In this document: positions 17,805-27,119 of the stretch, one piece after another
How the letters are laid out: every line of letters begins with the position of its first letter
Position numbering within the stretch: the first letter of the stretch is position 1
Source of the DNA: Planctomycetota bacterium
GTDB lineage: Bacteria; Planctomycetota; UBA1135; GCA-002686595
Length of the DNA: 63,749 nucleotides
NCBI GenBank assembly: GCA_014237855.1
Contig: JABACD010000027.1
Location: 1-63,749, forward strand
Direction: 5' to 3'
Position numbers and translations under genes: made by a program
Notes under the pieces: generated by a model
Seen by the model: the letters and a program-made list of their open reading frames with translations, nothing else
Told to the model about the DNA's origin: nothing
Databases searched by the model: none

Positions 17805-18476
17805 CTAGTCGAGGCTGAGCACCTGCAGCTCCTCCAGGGGCGACTCGGGACCGACGTAGAGGATGTCCTGCTCCTCGTCGATCACGCTCTCTTCTCGCAG
17901 GGTGAACAGCTCGATGCCGCGCACGGCCCCGTCACCATAGAGCACATTTGTGGTCGAGGCGTGATTCATCCCACCGTCGTTGTCGTCCGCCACGAGCACC
18001 TGCTTGCCGCTGAGCTTCCGCAGGGGGTTGCTCATGGTGTCTCGACCCGCATAGCTGGAGTAGCTCCCATCGATCATCTCCAGGTCCGTGTACCACTCTT
18101 CGGGATCGAGGTCACCGATCGAGAGGGCACCGTAATCCACTCCGGGACAGGTCAGCTTCTCGGCACTCTGAGCCGTATTCTCCCAGGTCTCGCTGGCTAT
18201 CAGGATCGCGAAGAATCGCACCCCGGAGTTCTCCTTCTTCGGCAGACGCTTGAACTTGATCTGGTAGGAGAGCAGGCCCTTGTAGATCTCCGTCAGGTTT
18301 TGCCTGCAGGCCGTCGACCTGGCCTGGTCAATGGCCTCGGGAATCTTCGGCAGCAGGAAGGTGGCCAGGATCCCGATGATCAGGATGACCGCCAGGAGTT
18401 CGATCAGGGTAAAGCCCGCGGTGCGGACAGCGCGCCTGACGAGGCCAGGACGGCGCGGGTGCTTGGGTTGGATCAT
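17805..18476 (-). CDS. Prepilin-like protein with N-terminal methylation motif
   Basis: 223 residues. A basic leader of 21 residues ends in Gly21, followed by the type IV prepilin/pseudopilin signature 'FTLIELLAV' with the conserved Glu at +5 (E26), so prepilin peptidase should cleave after Gly21. The globular part ends with 'MNHASTTNVLYGDGAVRGIEL', resembling the His...Asp-Gly motif seen near the C-terminus of many planctomycete prepilin-like (DUF1559-type) proteins. These are numerous in Planctomycetota and thought to be envelope or secretion pseudopilins. No assembly ATPase or platform gene lies nearby. Confidence 0.8.
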   Translation of the reverse strand: MIQPKHPRRPGLVRRAVRTAGFTLIELLAVILIIGILATFLLPKIPEAIDQARSTACRQNLTEIYKGLLSYQIKFKRLPKKENSGVRFFAILIASETWENTAQSAEKLTCPGVDYGALSIGDLDPEEWYTDLEMIDGSYSSYAGRDTMSNPLRKLSGKQVLVADDNDGGMNHASTTNVLYGDGAVRGIELFTLREESVIDEEQDILYVGPESPLEELQVLSLD

Positions 18477-18503
18477 GAAGCGGTCGAGAGGTTACTCAAT
18501 GGA

Positions 18504-18538
18504 CGCCCCGGCACGGCTGATGAGACAGATGCCGGGCG
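18504..18538. other. GC-rich stem-loop upstream of prepilin gene
   Basis: A 9-bp stem (CGCCC-C-GGCA at 18504-18513 against TGCCGGGCG at 18530-18538, one bulged C) with a 16-base loop lies 28 bp upstream of the prepilin start. On the plus strand it is followed by CCTTTT, but no plus-strand gene ends there, so a terminator role is not supported. Confidence 0.3.
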
Positions 18539-18644
18539 CCTTTTCTACCGCAGCAGGCACCCGGAGTCACCCAAGTACCTGCTGCGTTGAAGAATCGCGC
18601 CCTCGAAGGCGCTCCTGGGGCCCCAGAATCGAGGCTTGCCTCGC

Positions 18645-19835
18645 TCAATCAGCGTGCGCCGATACGGCGCTCGTCAGCTCAGCAGTCTTGTTGGTGCTCT
18701 CCCAGGGGAACTCATCCCGACCGAAGTGGCCGTGGTAGGCCGTCTTCTCATAAATCGGGCGCTTGAGGTCCAGGTCTGCGAGGATGCGCGCAGGCCGCAG
18801 GTCGAAGACCTCTGCAACTGCCCTGTCGAGGATCTCGTCGGCAACCTTGCCGGTGCCGAAGGTGTCCACGCGTAGCGAGAGCGGCTTGGCGACGCCAATG
18901 GCGTAGGACAGCTGAACCTCGCACTTGTCCGCGAGACCGGCAGCCACCACGTTCTTGGCCACCCAGCGGGCAGCGTAGGCGGCGGACCTGTCAACCTTGG
19001 AGGGATCCTTGCCTGAGAATGCACCTCCGCCATGGCGGCCCATGCCCCCATACGTGTCGACGATGATCTTGCGTCCGGTCAGGCCACAGTCACCGTGCGG
19101 CCCACCCAGGACAAAGCGCCCCGTCGGGTTGATGTGATAGATGGTCTCGTCATCGAGGAATTCAGCGGGAATGACACTCTTGACGCACTTCTCGACCAGC
19201 TCCTTGCGAATCTCGCCGAGCACACCCTCCTCGTCGCTCTTGCCGTTGACGCTCTCATCATGCTGGGTCGAGATCACAACAGTGTGGACGCGGACCGGCT
19301 TGTCGTCCTCGTACTCGACGGTCACCTGGCTCTTGCTATCGGGGCGCAACCAGCCGAGCTCGCCGCTCTGACGCAGGTCTGCCAGCTTCTCGACCAGGCG
19401 ATGAGAGTAGTGAATCGGGAAGGGCATCAGGCTGGGAGTCTCGTTGCAGGCGAAGCCGAACATCAGGCCCTGGTCACCGGCTCCCTGCTCGTCGTGCAAT
19501 CCCTCACCAGCGGTCACACCCTGGCTGATGTCTGGCGATTGGCGATCGATCGAGACCATCACAGCGCAGGTCTTGCCGTTGATGCCAAAGGCATCATCGG
19601 TGTAGCCGATTCGATTGATCGTATCCCGTACGATCGTCTGGTAGTCAATCTGGGCCTTTGTCGTGATCTCGCCGGCAACGACAGCGATACCGGTGGTGAC
19701 CATCGTCTCACAGGCAACGCGGCTCTCGGGGTCTTGGGCCAGTAGTGCGTCGAGGATCGAGTCCGAGACCTGGTCGGCCACCTTGTCGGGGTGCCCCATC
19801 GAGACGGACTCGGAGGTGAAGAAACGTCGGACCAT
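18645..19835 (-). CDS. metK: S-adenosylmethionine synthetase
   Basis: 396 residues, normal for bacterial MetK. Signatures: '[20 protein letters not shown]' at the start, '[16 protein letters not shown]' (~115-130) and the P-loop-like '[19 protein letters not shown]'. It makes AdoMet from methionine and ATP. AdoMet is used, among others, by the coiled-coil methyltransferase further along the strand. The 225-bp leader (19,836-20,060) is unusually long for this gene-dense region and rich in hairpins; see the separate entry. Confidence 0.97.
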   Translation of the reverse strand: MVRRFFTSESVSMGHPDKVADQVSDSILDALLAQDPESRVACETMVTTGIAVVAGEITTKAQIDYQTIVRDTINRIGYTDDAFGINGKTCAVMVSIDRQSPDISQGVTAGEGLHDEQGAGDQGLMFGFACNETPSLMPFPIHYSHRLVEKLADLRQSGELGWLRPDSKSQVTVEYEDDKPVRVHTVVISTQHDESVNGKSDEEGVLGEIRKELVEKCVKSVIPAEFLDDETIYHINPTGRFVLGGPHGDCGLTGRKIIVDTYGGMGRHGGGAFSGKDPSKVDRSAAYAARWVAKNVVAAGLADKCEVQLSYAIGVAKPLSLRVDTFGTGKVADEILDRAVAEVFDLRPARILADLDLKRPIYEKTAYHGHFGRDEFPWESTNKTAELTSAVSAHAD

Positions 19836-20060
19836 GAGAAGCTATCTGGGGGGTGCGGGATGAGTTGCGAGGTCGCTGCGAGGATGGCTCGAGCTTCCAT
19901 GAGAAGAGGGCTACGCCCTCGTTCCCCCACTGTCGACCTGACAGCGCGGGGAGCGTAAGCCCCTCCAAAGGGGGGCCATAGGATAGTTCCCTTCCCCGGG
20001 ATCCCTCAAGCCCGGAGCACATCTCTCGGGGCAATCTCCGTTTTTCCTGGCTTGGGGACG
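19836..20060 (-). promoter_or_regulatory. Long hairpin-rich leader of metK
   Basis: The region between waaA and metK can form several hairpins on the minus-strand RNA: CCCCU-UUGG-AGGGG; an overlapping alternative pairing the same GGGG with the next CCCC; CUGUC-loop-GACAG; and a perfect GAGGGC-GUA-GCCCUC at 19,906-19,920 just upstream of the start. The first two are mutually exclusive, as in attenuator or riboswitch leaders. I do not recognise a SAM-I, SAM-II or SAH aptamer, so this is a candidate only. Confidence 0.3.
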
Positions 20061-21404
20061 TCAGGCCGGGGGCAGGCAGCGGGCCTGGAGTGCTTCCAGA
20101 GTGCGCTGGGTTGCCCCGCGCTGGCGCGTAACGACCGCCAGACCGGAGCGCGACATGACCTCCCTGCGTCCAGGATCCGCCACCAGGCCTGCGATTTCAC
20201 GCCCAAGGTGCTGGGGATCCTGGAGTCGCAGAGCGGCTCCAGCTTCCTCGAGCAGGCTGGCCTCGAGGATGAAGTTCTGAACGTGCGGACCATAGATCAC
20301 GGGCAGGCCCTGGGAAGCGGGCTCGAGCATGTTCTGGCCTCCATGCTCGATCAGGCTGCCTCCGACGAAGACCAGATCCGAGAGCCCGTAGACCTTCTCC
20401 AGCTCCCCGATCGTGTCCACGATCACGGGCCTCCCGGGATCGGGGGCCTCACCCAGCCTCAGGCCCGACAGACGCTGAGCCCCTACTCCAATACGACCCA
20501 GCTCCTCGATGACCTCTGCTGCCCGTGGCGGATGGCGCGGCACAAGCACGAGTCGAGCCTCCGGAAAGTCCTGCTGCCAGGCCTGCACAAGCCTGACCTC
20601 CTCATCGGCATGGGTGCTTCCGGCGGTGATCACCACCTGACCCGAGGTCCCGCCGAGTAGCTCTCTAAGCTCGTCACCGGGGTCGATGCGCCCACTGCCA
20701 AGGCTGTCCCACTTGACATTGCCAGTGACCAGGATTCGCTCCTGACCACCGCTGAGCAATGAGAAGCGCTGACCGTACTCCTCGACCTGCACACAGTAGA
20801 GGCTGATTCGATTGAACTGCGGCAGGAGGTTTCGGAAGTGGCGATAGCTCTCGAAGCTGGATTGGGTGATACGGCCATTGACCACAGCCACCGGAATGCC
20901 CAGCTCGTTCGAGGCGCGTAGGAAGTTCGGCCAGATCTCCAGCTCGATCAGAATGACACACATCGGGGAGACACGCCGCAAGAAGCGCCTCACGATCCAG
21001 CCAGGCTCAACCGGAAAGCGGACGACCTTGCGACCCTGGTAGAGATCATTGGCAATCTTGTAGCCCGTGTCCGTGACCGTGCTGATGACCACTTCCAGGT
21101 CAGGGCGCTCCTGCTCCAGCAGCGTCACCAGGTACTGCGCCGCCTTGATCTCTCCAACCGAGACTCCGTGGATCAGGACCCGCCTCCGCTCCCCGCTGAG
21201 CGCTGGCCGGGGGAGGTCAAAGCCCAAGCGACCCCGGACCATTTGCCGGAAGGACCGGTCATAGACCGAACGACCCAGCCACCAGACACTCCCCAGACTG
21301 ATGGCTATCCACCACAAGCCGCTGTAGAAAGCGTGCAGCGCCGAGCGCAGCACCCCCGGGTTGGGGTCCGCCAGAATTGGAGCCGGTGGAGTGGCCTTCA
21401 TCAT
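20061..21404 (-). CDS. waaA: 3-deoxy-D-manno-octulosonic acid (Kdo) transferase
   Basis: 447 residues. An N-terminal membrane anchor ('GLWWIAISLGSVWWLG') is followed by the GT30 domain: 'LIHGVSVGEIKAAQYL', 'ELEIWPNFL', 'VNGRITQSSFESY', and the C-terminal donor-binding 'FVGGSLIEHGGQNMLEPA', all diagnostic of WaaA/KdtA. It transfers Kdo from CMP-Kdo to lipid A precursor on the inner face of the inner membrane. Its presence is direct evidence that the organism makes Kdo-containing lipopolysaccharide, in line with the O-antigen exporter genes. Confidence 0.94.
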   Translation of the reverse strand: MMKATPPAPILADPNPGVLRSALHAFYSGLWWIAISLGSVWWLGRSVYDRSFRQMVRGRLGFDLPRPALSGERRRVLIHGVSVGEIKAAQYLVTLLEQERPDLEVVISTVTDTGYKIANDLYQGRKVVRFPVEPGWIVRRFLRRVSPMCVILIELEIWPNFLRASNELGIPVAVVNGRITQSSFESYRHFRNLLPQFNRISLYCVQVEEYGQRFSLLSGGQERILVTGNVKWDSLGSGRIDPGDELRELLGGTSGQVVITAGSTHADEEVRLVQAWQQDFPEARLVLVPRHPPRAAEVIEELGRIGVGAQRLSGLRLGEAPDPGRPVIVDTIGELEKVYGLSDLVFVGGSLIEHGGQNMLEPASQGLPVIYGPHVQNFILEASLLEEAGAALRLQDPQHLGREIAGLVADPGRREVMSRSGLAVVTRQRGATQRTLEALQARCLPPA

Positions 21405-21475
21405 CGGTGTGGAAACGACCAGGATGGAGCCCTAGCCTCGGCCACTCGGCCCTTCAGAGGAGCCGAGCTGGCCCC

Positions 21476-24445
21476 TCAGGAAGAGGGCTTGCCGTGGCAC
21501 TTCTTGAACTTCTTGCCGCTCCCGCAGGGACAGGGATCATTGCGCCCGGCACCGGACATCTGCTTGGTCATGGTGGCCATCTCGGCCGCCTTCTGGGCCT
21601 GCTCCTGGGCCTGACGCTGCTGCTCGTTGCGCTGTCGCGCCTGCTCCTGAGCCTGCAGGCTGCGCATGGCTTGCTGACGTTTCTTGACCTCTTCCGCGGA
21701 GAGCGGCTCGGGGATGTTGAGCTCGCCCGTGCGCTCGTAATCAGCCTGGAAGCGCTCGGCCATGCGCTTGGAAACAGGGGTCACTCGGGCCGCCGGCTGC
21801 TGCTGCTGCCCTGCAGGCTGCCCTGATTGCTGCAAGCGTTGCTGATGCTGGCGAGCTGCCGCCGCCGCGGCAGCCGCAGCCCCGGGTGAGGCTTGCACCT
21901 GCGGGGCCTGGGCCGCGCCCTCGGACTCTCCCTTGGCGCGAATACGCAGCACCAAGCTGCTGACCTCATCCTCGATGGCCTCGTAGAGCTTGCCGAAGAG
22001 CTGGAAGCCCTCCTTCTTGTACTCCATCTTCGGGTCGACCTGCCCGTAGCCCCGCAGACCGATTCCAGCCTTGAGCGCATCGACCGCCTTCAGGTGATCC
22101 TTCCAGCGGGTGTCAATCGCGTTGAGGAGCACGTACTCCTCGATTCGACGCATCAACTCTTCGCCCGCTTCGCCCTCACGCTCGGTGTACTGCTTCTCGA
22201 TCACGTCCAGAACAGGATCAAGCGTGCCGCCATGCTCGACGACCTTACTGGCTGCCTCTTGGGGGAACTCGATCCCAAAGGTGCGCTCCATCCAGTGCGT
22301 AAAGCCGGAGGCGTCCTCCGAGTACATCTCGGCCGCACGCACGCTGGCGCGTTCGATCATGATCAGGATCTTCTCCTTGAGCTCAACGCCCTCGAGAACA
22401 TCCTGACGGGTGCCGTAGACCTCCTTTCGCTGCTGGTCCATGACCTCGTCGTACTCCAGCAGACTCTTGCGAATCTCGAAGTTACGGTCCTCGACCTTCT
22501 TCTGAGCCTTGGCAATTGCCCGGGTCACCATGCCCGACTCGATTTCCTGCCCCTCGCTCATCCCGAGCTTCTCCATCGCCCGAGTGACCCAATCGGCGTA
22601 GAAGATCCTCATCAGATCGTCCTCGAGCGACAGGAAGAACCGCGAGACCCCGGAGTTGCCCTGACGACCGGATCGGCCTCGCAACTGGTTGTCAATCCGA
22701 CGCGATTCGTGACGCTCGGTGCCCAGCACGTAGAGGCCTCCCAGGCCGAGGACCTTCTGCTCGTCCTCCTCGCAACGAATTCGGACCTCTTCTCGAATCT
22801 CGTTGATCTCGTTGAAGTGCGCGGGGTCCCCCTCGTGGAGCCCTTTCTCCTCGAGGGCGAGGCCCAGCCTGAACTCGAAGTTCCCGCCCAGCTTGATGTC
22901 GGTTCCACGACCCGCCATGTTCGTTGCCACGGTCACCGACCTCCGCTCGCCCGCACGGGCAACGATGTTCGCCTCTCTCTCCCAGTGGCCAATCTTGGCG
23001 TTGAGCACGGAGTGATCGATCTTGCGCTCACTGAGGATGCCGGAGAGGTGCTCGGACTTCTCCACCGAGGTGGTGCCCACCAGTAGCGGCTGGCCCCTCT
23101 CATTCATCTCCTGGATCTCGTCCGCAATCGCGTTCCACTTCTCTCTGGTGGTGCGGTAGACGAGGTCGTTCTCATCGTCCCGCGCAATCGGCAGATTGGT
23201 CGGGATCGACACCACGTCGAGGGAGTAAATCTTGTGGAACTCGCCGGCCTCAGTGAGGGCCGTTCCGGTCATGCCTGACAGCTTGTCGAACATCCGGAAG
23301 TAGTTCTGGTAGGTGATCGTCGCCAGGGTCTGATTCTCCTGACGAGGGGTCAGCCCCTCCTTCACCTCCACAGCCTGGTGCAGACCATCCGACCAGCGCC
23401 GCCCGGCCATCTTGCGTCCGGTGAACTCGTCGACGATCACAACCTCGGGGCCATCTTCGCCATCTTCGACGACGTATTCCTTGTCCTTGGTATAGAGGTT
23501 GTGAGCTCGCAGTGCGTTCTCGATGTAGTGCGGCCACTCCTCGTTGCCCGGAGTGTAGAAGGACTCCACACCAACCATCTCCTGCGCAACAACGATGCCC
23601 GCCTCGAGCAGGTGAGCACCTCGCTCCTTCTCCTTGACCTCGAAGTGCTCTTCCGCAGTCAGGCTCTGGGCAATCTTGTCCGCCAGCTTGTACTTATCGC
23701 TGCCCTCCTCTGCCGGCCCCGAGATGATCAGCGGGGTCCGCGCCTCGTCAATCAGGATCGAGTCGACCTCGTCGACGATTGCAAAGTAGAGCTGGGTTTG
23801 AACCTGGTCCTCCACGCGCGTCTTCATGTTGTCGCGCAGGTAATCGAAACCAAACTCGTTGTTCGTGCCGTAGACGATGTCGCAGGAGTAGATGGGCTTT
23901 CGATCCCAGGGGCTCATGTCCGACTGAATCGCCCCGATGGTCAGACCCAGGAACTCGAAGATCGGTGCCATCCAGGCAGCATCCCGACGAGCCAGATAGT
24001 CATTGACGGTCACCAGGTAGCAGGTCTTCCCCGTCAGGGCATTGAGGTAGAGCGCCAGGGTCGCGACCAGGGTCTTGCCCTCGCCGGTCATCATCTCTGC
24101 GATGCTGCCGTTGTGAAGGACGATGCCCCCCACCAGCTGCACATCGTAGTGACGCAGACCGAGGGTTCGCTTGGAGGCTTCGCGCACCAGCGCGAAGGCC
24201 TCGGGGAGGACCTCGTCGAGCGTCTTCTCGCCGGACTGCACGGCACTGCGCAGCTTCTCGGTCATCTCGAGACACTCCTCGTGAGTCAGGCCCTCCGTCC
24301 AGGACTCAAGTCCGTTGATCGCATCAACCTGCGGACTGAGCGTCTTGACCACGCGCTCGTTGCGCGAGCCAAAGACCCCCTTGAGAAAGCGCCCGGTCTT
24401 GTCACCGAAGCTACCAAACCTGTCTGTTACTGAATCCCAGTCCAT
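21476..24445 (-). CDS. secA: Preprotein translocase ATPase SecA
   Basis: 989 residues, slightly longer than E. coli SecA. Walker A 'MTGEGKTLVATL' (~119-130), DEAD-type 'VDEVDSILIDEARTPLI', 'GTTSVEKSE', 'TNMAGRGTDIKLGG' and 'LRGRSGRQG' are all present. The C-terminal zinc domain 'DPCPCGSGKKFKKCHG' is intact, as needed for SecB or lipid contact. Between the helical scaffold and the zinc domain lies a low-complexity Ala/Gln-rich linker (~residues 860-900), followed by a second Gln/Ala/Arg-rich helix. It drives export of the many signal-peptide-bearing proteins of this window. Confidence 0.97.
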   Translation of the reverse strand: MDWDSVTDRFGSFGDKTGRFLKGVFGSRNERVVKTLSPQVDAINGLESWTEGLTHEECLEMTEKLRSAVQSGEKTLDEVLPEAFALVREASKRTLGLRHYDVQLVGGIVLHNGSIAEMMTGEGKTLVATLALYLNALTGKTCYLVTVNDYLARRDAAWMAPIFEFLGLTIGAIQSDMSPWDRKPIYSCDIVYGTNNEFGFDYLRDNMKTRVEDQVQTQLYFAIVDEVDSILIDEARTPLIISGPAEEGSDKYKLADKIAQSLTAEEHFEVKEKERGAHLLEAGIVVAQEMVGVESFYTPGNEEWPHYIENALRAHNLYTKDKEYVVEDGEDGPEVVIVDEFTGRKMAGRRWSDGLHQAVEVKEGLTPRQENQTLATITYQNYFRMFDKLSGMTGTALTEAGEFHKIYSLDVVSIPTNLPIARDDENDLVYRTTREKWNAIADEIQEMNERGQPLLVGTTSVEKSEHLSGILSERKIDHSVLNAKIGHWEREANIVARAGERRSVTVATNMAGRGTDIKLGGNFEFRLGLALEEKGLHEGDPAHFNEINEIREEVRIRCEEDEQKVLGLGGLYVLGTERHESRRIDNQLRGRSGRQGNSGVSRFFLSLEDDLMRIFYADWVTRAMEKLGMSEGQEIESGMVTRAIAKAQKKVEDRNFEIRKSLLEYDEVMDQQRKEVYGTRQDVLEGVELKEKILIMIERASVRAAEMYSEDASGFTHWMERTFGIEFPQEAASKVVEHGGTLDPVLDVIEKQYTEREGEAGEELMRRIEEYVLLNAIDTRWKDHLKAVDALKAGIGLRGYGQVDPKMEYKKEGFQLFGKLYEAIEDEVSSLVLRIRAKGESEGAAQAPQVQASPGAAAAAAAAARQHQQRLQQSGQPAGQQQQPAARVTPVSKRMAERFQADYERTGELNIPEPLSAEEVKKRQQAMRSLQAQEQARQRNEQQRQAQEQAQKAAEMATMTKQMSGAGRNDPCPCGSGKKFKKCHGKPSS

Positions 24446-24564
24446 CGTTGCGTCGTCTACGGGGAGCCTTCCCCGGGTCTCGGGTGCGAGTCACATCGGC
24501 TCGAAGCGGAGCATTCTCGTCCTAGAAAGCGCGCACGGAAAGCCATCAGAGCGGATTCTTGCGA

Positions 24565-25437
24565 CTACTTTCCGTTCGCCCCTTCCGAATGGCCTGCTGC
24601 ACCTTCCTCGTGGCCCAGAAGTTGCTCGATCATGGCGAAGAGCAGCTTCCTCGGGTAGGGCTTGCGTAAGAGGCCACTGACTCTTTTCATCCTGCTCAGA
24701 TCGATATTGGAGGCGGTCACGAGCAGGACAGGGACATTCTCGAGGCGCTGAGACCCTCGCATGCGCTCCAGGACCTCCTCCCCGTCCAGTTCGGGCATGG
24801 AATAGTCCAGCAGCACCAGATTGGGCAAGGGATCGGCTGCCAGGCGGTCCAGGACCTGCTGACCGTCGTAGGCACACTCCACACTGTAGCCCCGAGCCCT
24901 CAGCAGGGCCTCCAGGCCCTGGGCCACTCCACGCTCGTCGTCCACCACCAGGAGCCGACCCCTCTCCGTACCAGAGCCCTCCACCAGGGCCAGCCCCTCG
25001 GCCAGCTCCCGCAGCTCCTCATTCGTCGGCAGCCCCAGGCGGTTCCACTCGGCCTCGATCAGCTCCTTCAACTCCCGGTTGTGGTCACGCAGGAGGACCC
25101 ACTCGTCGTAGTCGGGGCTGCCAGGAGGAATGTCCAGCTCGTCGTGGGTATCGACCGAGAAGAAGTACTCGTGATCGACCAGGTACTCCTGGAGAACGAA
25201 CTTCATGAAGGGGTAGCTCTCGTTTCCCAGTCGCAGCGTGTAGCTCTGGCACTCCGGTGCGTCCTTCCGGTCACTCGAGGAGCTGAAGTATTCGAAGAGG
25301 TCCTCCATCCGATTGACCCCCTCGAGGCGTACCGGATCGAACCAGGGGTTGGCCCGTTCGGTGTTGGGCCAGGCAAACTTCATGTAGACGGAGACGGCCA
25401 GACGAACGTGAGCGGGGGTCAGCTGTTCGATGCGCAC
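24565..25437 (-). CDS. Response regulator with unfamiliar N-terminal domain
   Basis: 290 residues. The receiver domain is C-terminal (~160-275): acidic pair D166/D167, phospho-acceptor D211 ('LLDYSMPELDG'), T241 and K259 ('LLRKPYP'). All key residues are kept, so it should be phosphorylatable. The N-terminal 150 residues ('MRIEQLTPAHVRLAVSVYMK...') are rich in aromatic and acidic residues and match no domain I know. Receiver-last order is unusual for output regulators. It starts 14 bp after the pyrD stop on the same strand; no histidine kinase is in the window. Confidence 0.8.
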   Translation of the reverse strand: MRIEQLTPAHVRLAVSVYMKFAWPNTERANPWFDPVRLEGVNRMEDLFEYFSSSSDRKDAPECQSYTLRLGNESYPFMKFVLQEYLVDHEYFFSVDTHDELDIPPGSPDYDEWVLLRDHNRELKELIEAEWNRLGLPTNEELRELAEGLALVEGSGTERGRLLVVDDERGVAQGLEALLRARGYSVECAYDGQQVLDRLAADPLPNLVLLDYSMPELDGEEVLERMRGSQRLENVPVLLVTASNIDLSRMKRVSGLLRKPYPRKLLFAMIEQLLGHEEGAAGHSEGANGK

Positions 25438-25451
25438 GTCCCCAGATCTCC

Positions 25452-26381
25452 TCAGGCGTGAGCCGGTACCCGGTCAACGCGCCCGATGACTTCCTCGAGC
25501 GACTCGAAGCCCGCGTCACTCAAGAGCCCCGCAATCTCCTCGGGGAGTCGCGCCATCAGGCCAGGATCAGAGAAGTTGGCCGTTCCCACCTGAACCGCAC
25601 GACATCCAACCGCGAGAAACTCGAGAACATCTCCCGCGGTGCGCACTCCACCACACCCGATGACCGGAATCTTGACCGCACGAACACACTCGTAGGCGCA
25701 TCTCAGGGCGACGGGCTTCATCCCCACACCTGAGTACCCCCCCATCTTCGTGGCGAGAGCCGGAGCCCCTGTGCGCCAGTCAACGCCCATCCCGAGCAGC
25801 GTGTTGACGGCTGTGATTCCATCCGCACCACCGGCCTCGACGGCCACGGCCATGTCACCTATCCGGGTCACGTTTGGCGAGAGCTTGGCGAAGATCGGCT
25901 TGTCGGTCACCTCTCGAACGCCAGCCATGATGGCCTCCGCCACGGGCGGATCTGTCGAGAAAGGCAGGCGGCCCTGGTCGACGTTTGGACAGGAGAGGTT
26001 GACCTCGAAAGCATGGATCCCCTCCTGGCCCGTGAGGTAGGCAGCGATCTCGGCGAAGGATTCGGGAGTGTGCCCCCCGATGTTCGTCACGATCACGCTC
26101 GCGATACCGCTCAGGCTGGGCAGCGTGTCGCTCACGTAGGACTCGACCCCTCGATTCTCCAGGCCGATCGAATTGAGAAAGCCCGCCTCGGTCTCCTGAA
26201 TCCGGGGAGCGGGGTTGCCGTGACGTGGCCTCATGGTGACCGTCTTGCTCACCCAGGCGCCCAGCTTCTCCGGAGGCACGAAGTGCCTCATCTCCAGACC
26301 ATGGCCAAAGGTACCCGAGGCCGACATGACCGGATTCTGAAGGGAGAGGCTTCCGAGGGAGGTGGAGAGCTTCAAGACCAC
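25452..26381 (-). CDS. pyrD: Dihydroorotate dehydrogenase, class 1B type
   Basis: 309 residues. 'NPVMSASGTFGHGLEM' at the start, the catalytic-cysteine motif 'FEVNLSCPNVDQG' (class 1 enzymes use Cys as base), FMN-binding 'FAKLSPNVTRIGDMA' and the C-terminal 'VIGCGGVRTAGDVLEFLAVG' are present. It oxidises dihydroorotate to orotate in pyrimidine synthesis. Class 1B enzymes normally work with the Fe-S/FAD subunit PyrK and NAD+; no pyrK lies in this window, so the electron acceptor cannot be confirmed. Confidence 0.92.
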   Translation of the reverse strand: MVLKLSTSLGSLSLQNPVMSASGTFGHGLEMRHFVPPEKLGAWVSKTVTMRPRHGNPAPRIQETEAGFLNSIGLENRGVESYVSDTLPSLSGIASVIVTNIGGHTPESFAEIAAYLTGQEGIHAFEVNLSCPNVDQGRLPFSTDPPVAEAIMAGVREVTDKPIFAKLSPNVTRIGDMAVAVEAGGADGITAVNTLLGMGVDWRTGAPALATKMGGYSGVGMKPVALRCAYECVRAVKIPVIGCGGVRTAGDVLEFLAVGCRAVQVGTANFSDPGLMARLPEEIAGLLSDAGFESLEEVIGRVDRVPAHA

Positions 26382-26467
26382 TCCAAACTAGATTACTACC
26401 CAGCCCTGAGCAATGAGAGAGAGCATTGAGTGAGGCATCGCTCTCGATTCAGCCGAGGGTCACGCCC

Positions 26468-27082
26468 TCAGGAGACGGGCTCGGTGGACTCTTCATCCGC
26501 CCCTGAGTCCTCGTCCTGCGAGCCCTGCTTGTCCTTCCGAAGGGATCCAATCAACAAGAGGAAGGCTCCCACGGTGATACAAGAATCGGCCACGTTGAAG
26601 GTCGGAAAGTGCCAGTTCCAGCGTGAGAAGTACACGTCGATGAAGTCACGCACCTTCCCATAGGGATGGCCGTCGGTCGCCGGCAGCATGAGATTGTCAT
26701 AGAGATTGCCCAGGGCCCCGGCCAGCACGAGGAGCAGGGCCGTGGTGAACCAGGGGCTCCCAGTCTTCGCGCGGGCAACCATGTAGGTCAGGCCGATCAC
26801 GGCGATGACCCGCAGGCCGATCAGAATGTGTGGAGAGTTGGCAAACTTGCCAAAGGCCGCCCCAGGGTTCTCGATCCGCATGAAGGTCAGCCAGCCCACC
26901 CCTTCTCCCAGGATGTGATGGCGCGGATGACCACACACATCGCGTACCAGATCCCCATGCATGCTCTCCAGCCAGGCAAAGACCGAAGCCTTGCTCCAGA
27001 GATCGAGGAGGATCAAGACCGCCACGAAGAGGAAGCGCCTGACCAACACGGAAGCACTCGGGCGCTCTGCAGTCATCGACAT
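26468..27082 (-). CDS. lspA: Lipoprotein signal peptidase (signal peptidase II)
   Basis: 204 residues, a little longer than usual (~165) because of a hydrophilic, acidic tail of about 25 residues. Four hydrophobic segments and the two catalytic aspartates are visible in 'GALGNLYDN' and 'TFNVADSCI', with the conserved 'NPGAAFG' in the first half. It cleaves prolipoprotein signal peptides at the inner membrane, relevant to lipoprotein candidates here such as GGT and the 12-haem cytochrome. It sits 37 bp downstream of the DksA-like gene. Confidence 0.93.
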   Translation of the reverse strand: MSMTAERPSASVLVRRFLFVAVLILLDLWSKASVFAWLESMHGDLVRDVCGHPRHHILGEGVGWLTFMRIENPGAAFGKFANSPHILIGLRVIAVIGLTYMVARAKTGSPWFTTALLLVLAGALGNLYDNLMLPATDGHPYGKVRDFIDVYFSRWNWHFPTFNVADSCITVGAFLLLIGSLRKDKQGSQDEDSGADEESTEPVS

Positions 27083-27119
27083 ACCGGGGCTCTAGTGGTC
27101 CAGGGAGGGATGACCCTCC

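Noticed and set aside
19836..20060. Known SAM-I or SAM-II riboswitch before metK
   Set aside because: The conserved core sequences of these aptamers could not be found; only generic hairpins are visible.
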